Origin: Miltoncostaea sp963823515
Lineage (GTDB): Bacteria; Actinomycetota; Thermoleophilia; Miltoncostaeales; Miltoncostaeaceae
Direction: 5' to 3'
Assembly: GCA_963823515.1 (NCBI GenBank)
Contig: CAWGMB010000004.1
Span: forward strand, 62,001-126,000
Length of the DNA stretch: 64,000 nt
This document shows positions 52,322 to 61,111 of the stretch, piece after piece; positions within the stretch are counted from its first letter, which is position 1; the number at the start of each line of letters is the position of its first letter. The position numbers and the translations under genes were made by a program. Under the pieces are notes generated by a model. It saw only the letters and a program-made list of their open reading frames with translations, was not told where the DNA came from and did no database searches.

Positions 52322-53176
52322 TTACGGAGTCCGGCGGATCCGGGCCGGTGCCGGCCGCAGCGAACCGCGGGCCGACATCCAGGCCCACACTCCGACGAAG
52401 CCGATCGCGACCACCAGGCCGCCCGCGACGGAGTCGAGGACGTAGTGGTTGGCGGTGCCCGTGATCGTGATGAAGACGACGGCCGGATAGGCCACGGCGA
52501 GCATCCGCTGCGGCCACGAGCGCAGCAGCACCAGCCCGACCATCCCGATCATCACCGCGTAGCCGAAGTGCATCGAGGGCACTGCGGCGTGCGGGTTGAA
52601 CCAGCCCGAGAGGAGGCCCCCGTGCAGGTCGATGTTGCTGATCTTGTGCAGCGTGTCCACGAAGCCGTCGCCGGCCCCCGCGAGCCGCGGCGGCGCGACC
52701 GGGTAGACCATGAAGACGGCGAGGGCGATCGCGTTGGCGACCAGGAAGGCATTGCGGACGTACGGGTAGACGCGCCGGCGGCGCTTGTAGAGCCAGATGA
52801 AGAACAGCGGCGTGATCGTCCAGTGCCCGTAGAGGTAGAAGTAGTTGAGCGCCTCTACCAGCTGGATGTGGTTGAGCACCCACTGCTGGATGCTGGTCTC
52901 CACGAACAGGCCGGAGCCCTTCTCCCAGTGGATGATGCCCGCGGCGTTCTCGAAGGCCGTCGAGGGCTTGCCGATCACAAGGGCGCGCGACAACTGGTAG
53001 AAGACCAGCGCCATCGCGAAGATCGCCACCTCGATCGCCCACGGGTGCCTCCGGAACGGGCCGGCGAGGGCGCGCCACCCCCGACCGACCGGCGATTCTC
53101 CGATCTCGGCCGCAGGCAGATCCGCCAGCGGACCGGCCTGGGTGTCGTTCGTGTCGTGGGGGAAGGTCAGGGGCAT
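52322..53176 (-). CDS. PAP2-superfamily membrane phosphatase/transferase
   Basis: A 284-residue inner-membrane protein with about six spans. PAP2 motifs: YPVAPPRLAG, VPSMHFGYAVMIGM (PSMH) and GTANHYVLDSVAGG (H-x3-D). The long N-terminal half with WTITPLFFIWLYKRRRR resembles inositol-phosphoceramide synthase/Aur1-like members, which transfer or hydrolyse lipid head groups. ATG 53176 is chosen; a longer ORF overlaps the tRNA gene region and is unlikely. Confidence 0.85.
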   Translation of the reverse strand: MPLTFPHDTNDTQAGPLADLPAAEIGESPVGRGWRALAGPFRRHPWAIEVAIFAMALVFYQLSRALVIGKPSTAFENAAGIIHWEKGSGLFVETSIQQWVLNHIQLVEALNYFYLYGHWTITPLFFIWLYKRRRRVYPYVRNAFLVANAIALAVFMVYPVAPPRLAGAGDGFVDTLHKISNIDLHGGLLSGWFNPHAAVPSMHFGYAVMIGMVGLVLLRSWPQRMLAVAYPAVVFITITGTANHYVLDSVAGGLVVAIGFVGVWAWMSARGSLRPAPARIRRTP

Positions 53177-53320
53177 ATCAGGGTCCGGTCGGCGACTCGC
53201 GTCCGGGCATACCCCTGAACGTATCTCGGGTGACGAGTTCGCAACAACCCCCGCACGTCCAGCGTAACCAGGAATTGGGCGAGGCTCCGGACGACCCGGC
53301 TGCCCCTTCCCAACCATCAA

Positions 53321-53394
53321 TCGGGGTGCCCGGATTTGAACCGGGGACCTCTCCGACCCGAACGGAGCGCGCTACCAAGCTGCGCCACACCCCG
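53321..53394 (-). tRNA. tRNA-Pro, anticodon CGG
   Basis: On the minus strand a full cloverleaf is readable: acceptor CGGGGTG/CACCCCG, D arm GCGC...GCGC, anticodon stem CTCCG/CGGAG with loop TTCGGGT (anticodon CGG), T arm CCCGG-TTCAAAT-CCGGG, discriminator A. 74 bases; CCA is not encoded. Confidence 0.97.
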
Positions 53395-53482
53395 CCGACG
53401 AAACGGCGTCGGGGCATCGTACCCGATCGACGGCCCCCGGAACGCTCGCGAGCGGGACCGCCTCCCGCCGGGCGCGGGAGCA

Positions 53483-53716
53483 TCAGACCGTGATCACGCC
53501 CTCGACCTCGGGGATGGCCCGGCGCAGTTCCGCCTCGATGCCCAGGGTCAGCGTCGCCGTGGACATCGGGCAACCCCCGCACGAGCCCATCATCGTGAGG
53601 TGGACGAAGCCCTCCTCGTCGAACTCCACGAGCTCGACGTCCCCGCCGTCGGCGTGGAGCGCCGGCCGGATCTGCTCCAGCACGTCCTCGATCTGCGACA
53701 TGATCTCCGTCGACAT
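53483..53716 (-). CDS. NifU C-terminal-like iron-sulfur scaffold protein
   Basis: A 77-residue protein of the NifU/NfuA C-terminal family. IRPALHADGGDVELVEFDEE and the cluster ligands in GSCGGCPMS are diagnostic. It probably carries or transfers a 4Fe-4S cluster. ATG 53716 follows AGGGGG. Divergent from the nitrilase-family gene. Confidence 0.95.
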   Translation of the reverse strand: MSTEIMSQIEDVLEQIRPALHADGGDVELVEFDEEGFVHLTMMGSCGGCPMSTATLTLGIEAELRRAIPEVEGVITV

Positions 53717-53759
53717 GAATCCCCCTGGTATCCCTTCAGACGCACCCGATGGTAGCGCG

Positions 53760-54611
53760 ATGCGTGTCGCCGCCGTCCAGATGCGCAGCGGCGCCGACCG
53801 CGCGGCGAACATCGCCGCGGCGTCTGCGCTGGTGGGCCGCGCCGCGGCGTACGGCGCGCGCCTGATCGCGCTGCCCGAGAAGTGGCCCTTCGTGCACGGC
53901 CCCCGTACCGCCGAGGGGGCCGAGCCGCTCGACGGCCCGTCCGTCACCGCCGCGCGCGGGTGGGCGCGCGATCTCGGCGTGGCGATCCTCGCCGGATCGC
54001 TCATCGAGAGCCGCGACGACGGCCCGCCCCGCAACACCAGCGTGCTGATCGACCCCTCCGGGGAGGTCGTGGCCGTGTACCGGAAGCTGCACATGTTCGA
54101 CGTCGACGTCGGCGGGGTGTCGTACCGGGAGTCCGCCGCCACGGCGCCGGGCGACGAGGTCGTGCTCGGGCGCGTGCTCGGGCGCGGGATCGGCATGTCG
54201 GTCTGCTACGACCTCCGCTTCCCGGAGCTCTACCGGTCGCTCGCGTTCGCGGGCGCGGAGATCCTGGTCGTCCCCGCGGCGTTCACCTCGGCCACGGGGC
54301 GCGACCATTGGGAACCGCTGCTGCGCGCGCGGGCGATCGAGAACCAGGCCTTCGTCATCGCCCCCGGCCAGCACGGGACCCACGACGACGGCACCGTGTC
54401 CCACGGGCGGAGCATGATCGTCGACCCCTGGGGCGTCGTGCTCGCCCAGGCGGGCGACGGGGAGGGGCTCGCGGTGGCCGATCTCGATTTCGGCCGGATG
54501 GGCGAGATCCGCCAGAGGCTGCCCGTGCTGCGCCACAGGCGCCAGGACGTCTACGGCGCGAGCGGAGCGCCCACCTCGGGCACGGCGAAGGGTAGCGACG
54601 GGCTGACGTAG
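53760..54611 (+). CDS. Nitrilase-family amidase (Nit2/omega-amidase-like)
   Basis: A 283-residue C-N hydrolase. Catalytic triad: Glu in IALPEKWPF, Lys in VYRKLHMFD and Cys in MSVCYDLRFPELYRS. It resembles omega-amidases/deaminated-glutathione amidases. ATG 53760 opens RVAAVQMRSGADRAANIAAA. Its last 61 bases overlap the 3' end of nagA tail-to-tail. Confidence 0.92.
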   Translation: MRVAAVQMRSGADRAANIAAASALVGRAAAYGARLIALPEKWPFVHGPRTAEGAEPLDGPSVTAARGWARDLGVAILAGSLIESRDDGPPRNTSVLIDPSGEVVAVYRKLHMFDVDVGGVSYRESAATAPGDEVVLGRVLGRGIGMSVCYDLRFPELYRSLAFAGAEILVVPAAFTSATGRDHWEPLLRARAIENQAFVIAPGQHGTHDDGTVSHGRSMIVDPWGVVLAQAGDGEGLAVADLDFGRMGEIRQRLPVLRHRRQDVYGASGAPTSGTAKGSDGLT

Positions 54612-55699
54612 GCCACCCGGCCGCCGACCAGAGTGAGCCGGGGGACGAGTTCCGGGTCGAGCACGACGAGGTCTGCGGGGCCTCCGAGGGCGAGGCCGGC
54701 GGGCAGCCCGAGCAGGCGCCGCGGAGCCTCCGTCGCCGCCGCAAGCGCAGAGGCCCGGCGCAGGCCCGCCGACGCAAGGGTCGCCGGGCCGGCGTCGATG
54801 CCGAGCGCGCTCCCCGCCAGCCTCCCCTCCGACAGGACGCTGCGTCCGTCCGATACGACTCGCCGGCCGGCGAGCGCGAACTCCCCCGGCGGCGCGCCGG
54901 CGGCGGCGACGGCGTCGCTGACCAGCACCAGCCGGCGTCCGGCGGCGCGGGCGAGCACCGCGGCGACCGCGGGCGCCACATGAACCCCGTCGGCGATCAG
55001 CGAGACGAAGGCGCGCGGTGAGGTGAGGAATGCGACCAGAGCGGACGGTTCCCGGCTTTCGATGCCGCGCATCGCGTTGAGGGCGTGCGTGGCCAGGCGC
55101 GCGCCGGCGGCGATGGCCGCGGCGCCCGTCGCGGCCATCGCCTCGGTGTGGCCCACGGCCGGCACGCAGCCGCGCGCGGCGATGCGCCGGATCGCCGCGA
55201 TGCCGCCGGGCAGCTCGGGCGCGAGCGTCATGATCGCCGGCCGGAAGGCGTCGAGGAGCCGGTCCACCTGCGCGGGGGCCGGGTCGCGCAGGGCATCCGG
55301 GTCGTGCACGCCGGGCCGCGTGGGGGCCAGGAACGGCCCCTCGACGTGGACACCGAGGGGTCGGGCGGCGTGGGCGGCCACCGTGGCGCGGGCGAGCGCG
55401 TCCGCCGCGCGGCGGTATCCGTCGGGGCCGCGGGTCACCACCGTGGGGCAGAAGGCGGTCACCCCGGAGGCGGGCAGCGCCGCCGCGACCGTCGCGAGCT
55501 CTCCCGGCTCGTCGCCGACCTCGGCCCCGCCGAAGCCGTTCACCTGGACATCGACGAAGCCCGGGCAGACCGTCCATCCCGGCGGCAGCGCGCGCACCTC
55601 ACCCTCCGGCGACACCGCGATCCCCGCGCCCGCGACCGTCACCTCGCCGTCGCCGAGGACGCGGCCGCGCAGCACGGCGCCTCTCAGGCGGAGCGCCAT
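54551..55699 (-). CDS. nagA: N-acetylglucosamine-6-phosphate deacetylase
   Basis: NagA (382 aa) deacetylates GlcNAc-6-P during amino-sugar and cell-wall recycling. Motifs: PGFVDVQVNGFGG, GVHVEGPFLAPTRPGVHDPD (metal Glu), VGHTEA and ATHALNAMRGI (His ligands), and LVSDAVAAAG (catalytic Asp). ATG 55699 overlaps the upstream stop by one base. No nagB nearby. Confidence 0.92.
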   Translation of the reverse strand: MALRLRGAVLRGRVLGDGEVTVAGAGIAVSPEGEVRALPPGWTVCPGFVDVQVNGFGGAEVGDEPGELATVAAALPASGVTAFCPTVVTRGPDGYRRAADALARATVAAHAARPLGVHVEGPFLAPTRPGVHDPDALRDPAPAQVDRLLDAFRPAIMTLAPELPGGIAAIRRIAARGCVPAVGHTEAMAATGAAAIAAGARLATHALNAMRGIESREPSALVAFLTSPRAFVSLIADGVHVAPAVAAVLARAAGRRLVLVSDAVAAAGAPPGEFALAGRRVVSDGRSVLSEGRLAGSALGIDAGPATLASAGLRRASALAAATEAPRRLLGLPAGLALGGPADLVVLDPELVPRLTLVGGRVAYVSPSLPFAVPEVGAPLAP

Positions 55700-57018
55700 C
55701 AGTCGAGACCCTCCACGGCCTCCGCGACGAGCGGTCCGGGATCGAGGCCGGGGGATCCCAGCTCGCGCGCGAGGCCGCCCGGGTCCAGATCGCCTCCCTC
55801 CAGCCAGAGCTCGCCCAGGAGGCGCGCGGCCCCCGCCTCGAGGAACCAGCGCTCGCCGAAGGTCTCGCGCAGGTGCCGGCGCAGCGCGGAGGCCAGGATC
55901 CGCCCCCGCAGCTCGTCCGCCGGGGCGAGGCTCCCGAGTGTCGCTGCGAGGGAGAGGACGGGTGGCCACCCCACGCCGACGGCCCGTCCGATGAGGTCCG
56001 GGTCGGCGCCACCGCCGAGGGCGCGGGCGGACGCGGCCGCCACCCGCAGCGACAGCAGCCGCACCGTGGCGGCCCCGAGCGCGATCGGCTCCGGATCGGC
56101 CGCGCCCAGGACGCGCCGCAGCCACTCCGGCTCGGCGAGGAGGCCCTCCATCAGCGCCGCGTGGGCGAGCGTCAGGGCCGGGTCGCCCAGCCGGCGCGCC
56201 TCGAGCGGCAGGCGGGGCGAAACGCCGGCGCGCGCCAGCGCGGCGCCCGCCTCGCGAAGCGTCGCGAGGGCCCCGGCGACGCCCTCCAGGCCGGATGGAC
56301 CCGCGCCGCCGCCGCGGTCGCCCATCGCCTCGCGCGTGCGCCCGACGGCCGCCGCGACGGCGTCGGGGGGCAGATCGGCCTCCAGGTGCGGCGCGCGCGT
56401 GAGGCGGGGGAGGTCGGCCGCGTCGAGGCCGGAGGCCGGCGCGCCGAAATCGGCCCGCGCCGCGCGGTCGAGGCTGCGCGCGGCGATGTCGTCGGTGCCG
56501 TCGAGGACGCGCGCGGCGTCCTCCGCCTGCCCGGTGAGGTCGATCCCCCCGGCCCGCGCCAGGAGCTCGGCCGCCGATCCCGCCCCCAGCGCGCGCGCGG
56601 CGTCCGCGCGGCGCAGCGACGCGTCGGACATGGGGCCGCGCAGGTGGGCGTCGAGCGCACGCAGGCGGGCGGACTGCAGCTCGCGCCGGCGCTCGCGGTC
56701 CGGCTCGAGCGCGAGGAGGCCGTCGACCTCGCCGAGCGTGATCGCCCCGTCCGGGCCGCCCGCCACGAGGGGTGCGCGCAGGAGCTCGTGCACGTCGGCC
56801 ATCTCGCCGGCGCTCGCGAGCCGCAGATGGCCCTCCGCGGCGAAGCGCGCCAGGGCGCGCAGCCGGGCCGGGTCGCCGCCGGTCCGGGCCAGCAGGCCCG
56901 CCACGGCGTCGGCCGAGAACAGGTGCGCGAACGCCTCGTCGGCGGCCGGGCCCGGCCCCTCCAGGTACCGCTCGGCGTCGGAGCGGTACCCGTCGAGGTC
57001 CGGTATCGAAGGGGGCAC
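55699..57018 (-). CDS. Helical protein of unknown function, possibly an inactive M3-like relative
   Basis: A 439-residue Ala/Leu/Arg-rich, almost wholly helical protein starting at GTG 57018. I do not recognise it with confidence. The C-terminal part (LRETFGERWFLEAGAARLLG, then DLDPGGLARELGSPGLD) faintly resembles the end of M3 metallopeptidases, but there is no HEXXH zinc motif. No signal or membrane segment. GTG is seven bases after TAGTAT, so the message is probably leaderless. Its stop overlaps the nagA ATG, which makes an operon. Confidence 0.6.
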   Translation of the reverse strand: MPPSIPDLDGYRSDAERYLEGPGPAADEAFAHLFSADAVAGLLARTGGDPARLRALARFAAEGHLRLASAGEMADVHELLRAPLVAGGPDGAITLGEVDGLLALEPDRERRRELQSARLRALDAHLRGPMSDASLRRADAARALGAGSAAELLARAGGIDLTGQAEDAARVLDGTDDIAARSLDRAARADFGAPASGLDAADLPRLTRAPHLEADLPPDAVAAAVGRTREAMGDRGGGAGPSGLEGVAGALATLREAGAALARAGVSPRLPLEARRLGDPALTLAHAALMEGLLAEPEWLRRVLGAADPEPIALGAATVRLLSLRVAAASARALGGGADPDLIGRAVGVGWPPVLSLAATLGSLAPADELRGRILASALRRHLRETFGERWFLEAGAARLLGELWLEGGDLDPGGLARELGSPGLDPGPLVAEAVEGLD

Positions 57019-57035
57019 ACCGACATACTAGGTCC
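57019..57035. promoter_or_regulatory. 17-bp divergent promoter with shared -10
   Basis: The whole gap is 17 bases and contains ACATACTAGG. CATACT (57024-57029) on plus and TAGTAT (57030-57025) on minus are overlapping -10 candidates, each six bases from a start codon. Confidence 0.6.
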
Positions 57036-58409
57036 ATGGAGCGCCCCCGCCGCGACGACGTCCTCGAGCTGGAGGTCCACGACCTCGCGTTCGGAGGGGC
57101 GGGGGTCGCGCGTCACGACGGCTACGTCGTCTTCTGCCGCGACACCGCTCCCGGCGACCTCGTGCGGGCCCGCGTCGTGAAGGCTCGCCGGAGGTTCGCC
57201 GAGGCCGACCTCGTGGAGGTCGTCCGCCCCGGCCCGCAGCGGATCGTGCCGCCGTGTCCCTACGTGCCGCGCTGCGGCGGCTGCCGCCTGCAGCACGTCG
57301 AGTACGCCCTCGCCCTGGCGGCCAAGCGCGACCAGGTGGCCGAGCACCTGGCGCGCATCGGCCACCTCGAGGGCGTGGACGTGCGCGAGCCCGACGCCGC
57401 GATCGAGCCGTTCGGCTATCGCAACAAGATGGAGTACTCCGCCGCGCCCGGTCCCGGCGGGGCGTTGCACCTCGGCTTCCACGTGCGTGGGCGCTGGGAC
57501 GAGATCGTCGACGTCGAGGCCTGCCTGCTCGCGAGCGCCCTCGGCAACGCCGTGCGCGAGAGCGTCCGCGCGTGGGCCGTCTCCGAGGGGCTGACCCCCT
57601 ACGACCAGCGCTCGCATACCGGCGTGCTGCGCCACGTGCTCGTGCGCGAGGGGGTGGCGACCGGGCAGGTGCTGGTCAGCGTCGTCACCAGCCCGGGTGC
57701 GGAGGAGGCGGTCGACCGCCTGGCCGCGCCCCTCACCGCCGCTCACCCCGAGGTCGTCGGCCTGGTCCATTCGGTCAACGACGGGGTGGCCGAGGTCACC
57801 TCCGGGCTTCCGACCCGCCTGGTCCACGGCCGCGACTGGATCGAGGAGCGGGTGGCGGGCGTGACGCTGCGGCTGTCGGCGGCGGCCTTCTTCCAGACCA
57901 ATACCAGGATGACCGAGACGCTCTACGCCCGGGTGGCCGAGGCGGCGGGCCTCGACGGCCGCCAGGTCCTCTACGACCTGTTCGCCGGCGTCGGAAGCAT
58001 CGGGATCGCCCTCGCCTCCGGGGCGAAGGAGGTCGTCGCGATCGAGATCGTCGAGGAGGCCGTCGCCGACGCCGAGCGCAATGCCCGCGACAACGGGGTC
58101 GTCAACCACACCGCCATCGCCGGCGACGTCGGCGTAGTGCTGCGCGAGCGCAAGGGAGAGCTGCCCCCTCCGGACGTCGCCATCGTCGACCCGCCCCGCG
58201 GCGGCCTCGCCGGCCGCGCGATCCGCCGCATCCTGGAGCTGGCCCCGCCCACCCTGGTGTACGTCTCCTGCCAGCCCGCGACCTTCGCCGACAACGCGGC
58301 GAAGTTCGTGGAGGGCGGCTACACCCTGGAGTGGGTCCGCCCGGTGGACATGTTCCCGCAGACCCCCCACATCGAGGCCGTCGCCCGCTTCACCCGCACG
58401 CCCGGCTGA
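57036..58409 (+). CDS. 23S rRNA/tRNA m5U methyltransferase, RlmD/TrmA family
   Basis: A 457-residue SAM-dependent methyltransferase. N-terminal TRAM domain (VLELEVHDLAFGGAGVARHD); iron-sulfur cysteines in CPYVPRCGGC; QTN in SAAAFFQTNTRM; SAM motif LYDLFAGVGSIGIALA; catalytic Cys in VYVSCQPATFADNA; and DPPRGGL. It methylates U in rRNA or tRNA; the exact target is not decided by sequence. ATG 57036 is six bases after a -10, probably leaderless. Confidence 0.93.
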   Translation: MERPRRDDVLELEVHDLAFGGAGVARHDGYVVFCRDTAPGDLVRARVVKARRRFAEADLVEVVRPGPQRIVPPCPYVPRCGGCRLQHVEYALALAAKRDQVAEHLARIGHLEGVDVREPDAAIEPFGYRNKMEYSAAPGPGGALHLGFHVRGRWDEIVDVEACLLASALGNAVRESVRAWAVSEGLTPYDQRSHTGVLRHVLVREGVATGQVLVSVVTSPGAEEAVDRLAAPLTAAHPEVVGLVHSVNDGVAEVTSGLPTRLVHGRDWIEERVAGVTLRLSAAAFFQTNTRMTETLYARVAEAAGLDGRQVLYDLFAGVGSIGIALASGAKEVVAIEIVEEAVADAERNARDNGVVNHTAIAGDVGVVLRERKGELPPPDVAIVDPPRGGLAGRAIRRILELAPPTLVYVSCQPATFADNAAKFVEGGYTLEWVRPVDMFPQTPHIEAVARFTRTPG

Positions 58410-58461
58410 GAAGGCCCTCCCGCCGCCGGGCGTGACCTCATCGCCGGATCGATCGCGACCA

Positions 58462-60195
58462 CTACGCCGGCGCGTCGGCGTGGAACGCGGCGATCGCCTC
58501 CTCGAGCGAGCCGAACACGTGCTCCCGGCCGATCGTCTCGATCAACCCGAACCGCTCGAGCTCGGGGACGACGTCCTCTCGGGCGGCGGCGACGGCGAAG
58601 ACGACGTCCTGCTGCCGGAGCTGTTCTGCGAGCTCGACGAGCGTCTTGGCGCCCGTGAAGTCGACGTCGTCGATCGCGTCGGCGAGCAGGACGAGCCAGC
58701 GCGGCGGGTCGGGCACCTCCACCAGGGCGATCGCCTCCTCGGTGAACCGCGCCGCGTTGGCGTAGAAGAGGCCGACACCGAACCGGTACACGACGAGCCC
58801 GGGCTCGAGGGGCGTCCCCGCACTGGCGGGGGCGGTCGTGAGTCCGCCCTGGTCGTCGCGGGTGACGACCGAGTCGTGCGGGTTGTAGTGCCGGCTCACG
58901 TGGATCAGCAGCGAGAGGACGATCGCCAGGATGATTCCCTGCTCGACGCCGACGACGACGACCACCACGGCCGTGATGGCGGCGATCCAGAACTCCGAGC
59001 GGCGGAGGCCGTAGATCTCCTTCATGTGCCTCCAGTCGATCAGCTTGAGGCCGATCACGAAGACGACCGCGGCCAGCACGGCGTTCGGCAGGTACTGGAG
59101 CGGCTCGGTCAGGAAGAGCAGGACGATCGCGGTCATCGCCGCCATCGAGAGCATCGCGACCTGGCTGGTCGCCTTGGCCTCCTCCGCCATCTTGCTCTTT
59201 GTCGGGCTGCCGTTGACGACGAAGGTGCCGGTGAAGCCGGCCGCGAGGTTCGCGGCGCTGAGACCGACGAGGTCGGTGTTCTCCTCGAAGTGCTCCTTGT
59301 ACTTGACCGCGTAGGCCCGCGAGGTCGCGGCGCTCTGGGCGATGATCACCAGGAACATGGAAACGGAGGTGGCGACCAGCGGCACGACGTCGTCCCATCC
59401 GACGCCGCTCGGAAGCCCGATCGAGGGCAGGCCGCTCGGCACCACGCCGATGGTGGAGACGCCGTGCGACTGGAGGTCGAACCCCCAGCTGATCGCGATC
59501 GCGCCGACGACCGCCACCAGCCCTCCCGGGATCAGCGGGATCCACTTCTCGAACACGATCAGCGTCGCGATCACCGCCAGCGAGACCGCGAGCGTCGCGA
59601 GGGAGGTGTCGGGGATCTCCTTCAGCGTGTCCCAGAACTTGATCACGGTGCCGCTGACCCGGTCGATGCCGACATCGGGCGAGGGCACGCCGAGCATCCC
59701 GGCGAACTGCCCGAGCGCCACCTGCACCCCCACGCCCGTGAGGAACCCGACGAGCACCGTGCGGGAGATGAAATCCGCCAGGAAGCCGAGCCGCGCGATG
59801 CGCGCGAGCATCAGCAGGCCGCCCGTGATCAGCGCGGCCAGGCTCGCGAACGCCAGCCACTCCTCAGTCTGCGGCTGAAGGCCGGCGATGCCGAGGCCGG
59901 CGATGCCCGCGTACATGATCGCCGCCGTCGCGGAGTCTCCGCCGACGACGAGGTGGCGCGACGAGCCGAGCAGCGCGAAGGCGACCGCGCACAGCAGGAT
60001 GGTGTAGAGGCCGGTGATCACCGGGGTGCCGGCGATCTTCGTGTAGCCCATCACCTCGGGGATCGCGAGCGCCGCCAGGGTGATGCCCGCCACGACGTCG
60101 CGGGAGAGCAGCGACCTGTCGAAGGGCCTGATCCCCTGCAGGACGGTGATGTACCGGCCGAGGCCGGAGGCGGTCGTCGCGGGCGCGTCGGTCAC
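58462..60195 (-). CDS. SulP-family anion transporter
   Basis: A 577-residue SulP/SLC26 protein with about twelve membrane spans and a C-terminal STAS domain (VPDPPRWLVLLADAIDDVDF, TGAKTLVELAEQL). Signature: VAGITLAALAIPEVMGYTKI. Substrate could be sulfate, bicarbonate or other anions. GTG 60195. Intergenic 60196-60382 upstream has no clear promoter. Confidence 0.92.
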   Translation of the reverse strand: MTDAPATTASGLGRYITVLQGIRPFDRSLLSRDVVAGITLAALAIPEVMGYTKIAGTPVITGLYTILLCAVAFALLGSSRHLVVGGDSATAAIMYAGIAGLGIAGLQPQTEEWLAFASLAALITGGLLMLARIARLGFLADFISRTVLVGFLTGVGVQVALGQFAGMLGVPSPDVGIDRVSGTVIKFWDTLKEIPDTSLATLAVSLAVIATLIVFEKWIPLIPGGLVAVVGAIAISWGFDLQSHGVSTIGVVPSGLPSIGLPSGVGWDDVVPLVATSVSMFLVIIAQSAATSRAYAVKYKEHFEENTDLVGLSAANLAAGFTGTFVVNGSPTKSKMAEEAKATSQVAMLSMAAMTAIVLLFLTEPLQYLPNAVLAAVVFVIGLKLIDWRHMKEIYGLRRSEFWIAAITAVVVVVVGVEQGIILAIVLSLLIHVSRHYNPHDSVVTRDDQGGLTTAPASAGTPLEPGLVVYRFGVGLFYANAARFTEEAIALVEVPDPPRWLVLLADAIDDVDFTGAKTLVELAEQLRQQDVVFAVAAAREDVVPELERFGLIETIGREHVFGSLEEAIAAFHADAPA

Positions 60196-60382
60196 GGTGC
60201 GGTAGCCCTCGTATCCAGCGTCTCGGTGAAGGGTGCGCCTGGGTCGGTCGCGACGCTCAGTATCTCAGGGGGTGCGGCCGACGTGGGCTCGGCGACCAGG
60301 GCCGATCGGGCGCGGCCAGGCGTTCACGAACGGTCCGCGTCGCCCGCGATCCGGACTGCCCGCCCCTGGAGGCCGTCGCGGA

Positions 60383-60991
60383 TCAGTAGGGCGGCTGGGC
60401 CTGGTGCCAGTCGCCGATGGCGCGGAAGGCGTCCCAGAAGGCGCGCTTGGCGCCCTGCTCGTCGAGCGACGCGTCGATGTCGGGGACGTAGAGCGCGTCG
60501 ATCGTGGGGGTCCAGCGCTGCACGACGCCCGGCTCGGCCTTCAGCGGCTCGCTGAGCGGGTGGTCCAGGGCCGCGAGGGCCTCCACGACGCGCTTGCCCA
60601 TCGGCACGATCAGCTTCGGCTGGACGATGTGGACCTCGCGGTCCAGCCACGGCATGCAGAGCTCCAGCACCTCGGACTCCTCGAGGTTGCTGCACTTCAC
60701 GCACAGAGTGCCGTACAGCTGCAGCGGGTCCATTCCGAGGCGTTGCACGCTCTTGAGGATGGCCGTGCCGGCGCGGCCGAAGAACGCGACGCCCTCCTGC
60801 CGCTCGGAGAGGCTCGGGCTCCACTTGATCATCATGATCTCGGCCTGAGGCGATCCCGAGCTCATCACGGGCAGCTCGGCGTCGGAGCTGCAGCGCTCGC
60901 ATGCGGTGATCTCGTCGTTGAGGGCCGCGATCTCGGCGATCGCCCGGCGCTGGTACGCGTCCTGGATGTCCTCAGGAGTCGGGTCGGCCAT
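60383..60991 (-). CDS. Divergent family-4 uracil-DNA-glycosylase-like protein
   Basis: A 202-residue protein with the four cluster cysteines of family-4 UDGs: Cys31 and Cys34 (ACERCSS) and CVKCSNLEESEVLELCMPWL. The core FFGRAGTAILKSVQRLG matches. But the usual GEAPG active-site motif reads IKWSPS (residues 55-60), and the HPS/HPA motif reads LYVPDIDAS without His. The fold is retained but uracil excision is doubtful. ATG 60991. Confidence 0.75.
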   Translation of the reverse strand: MADPTPEDIQDAYQRRAIAEIAALNDEITACERCSSDAELPVMSSGSPQAEIMMIKWSPSLSERQEGVAFFGRAGTAILKSVQRLGMDPLQLYGTLCVKCSNLEESEVLELCMPWLDREVHIVQPKLIVPMGKRVVEALAALDHPLSEPLKAEPGVVQRWTPTIDALYVPDIDASLDEQGAKRAFWDAFRAIGDWHQAQPPY

Positions 60992-61111
60992 GGGGGGTGT
61001 CGCGGTGCGGCGGATTCGTGTGGGCCGGCTGGAGCGCGGCGAGGGAGGGTCTGGGGTCATAGGCGACGACGATATTTCCCGGGTTCACCGGTACTCCTGC
61101 ACGACTCCGTT

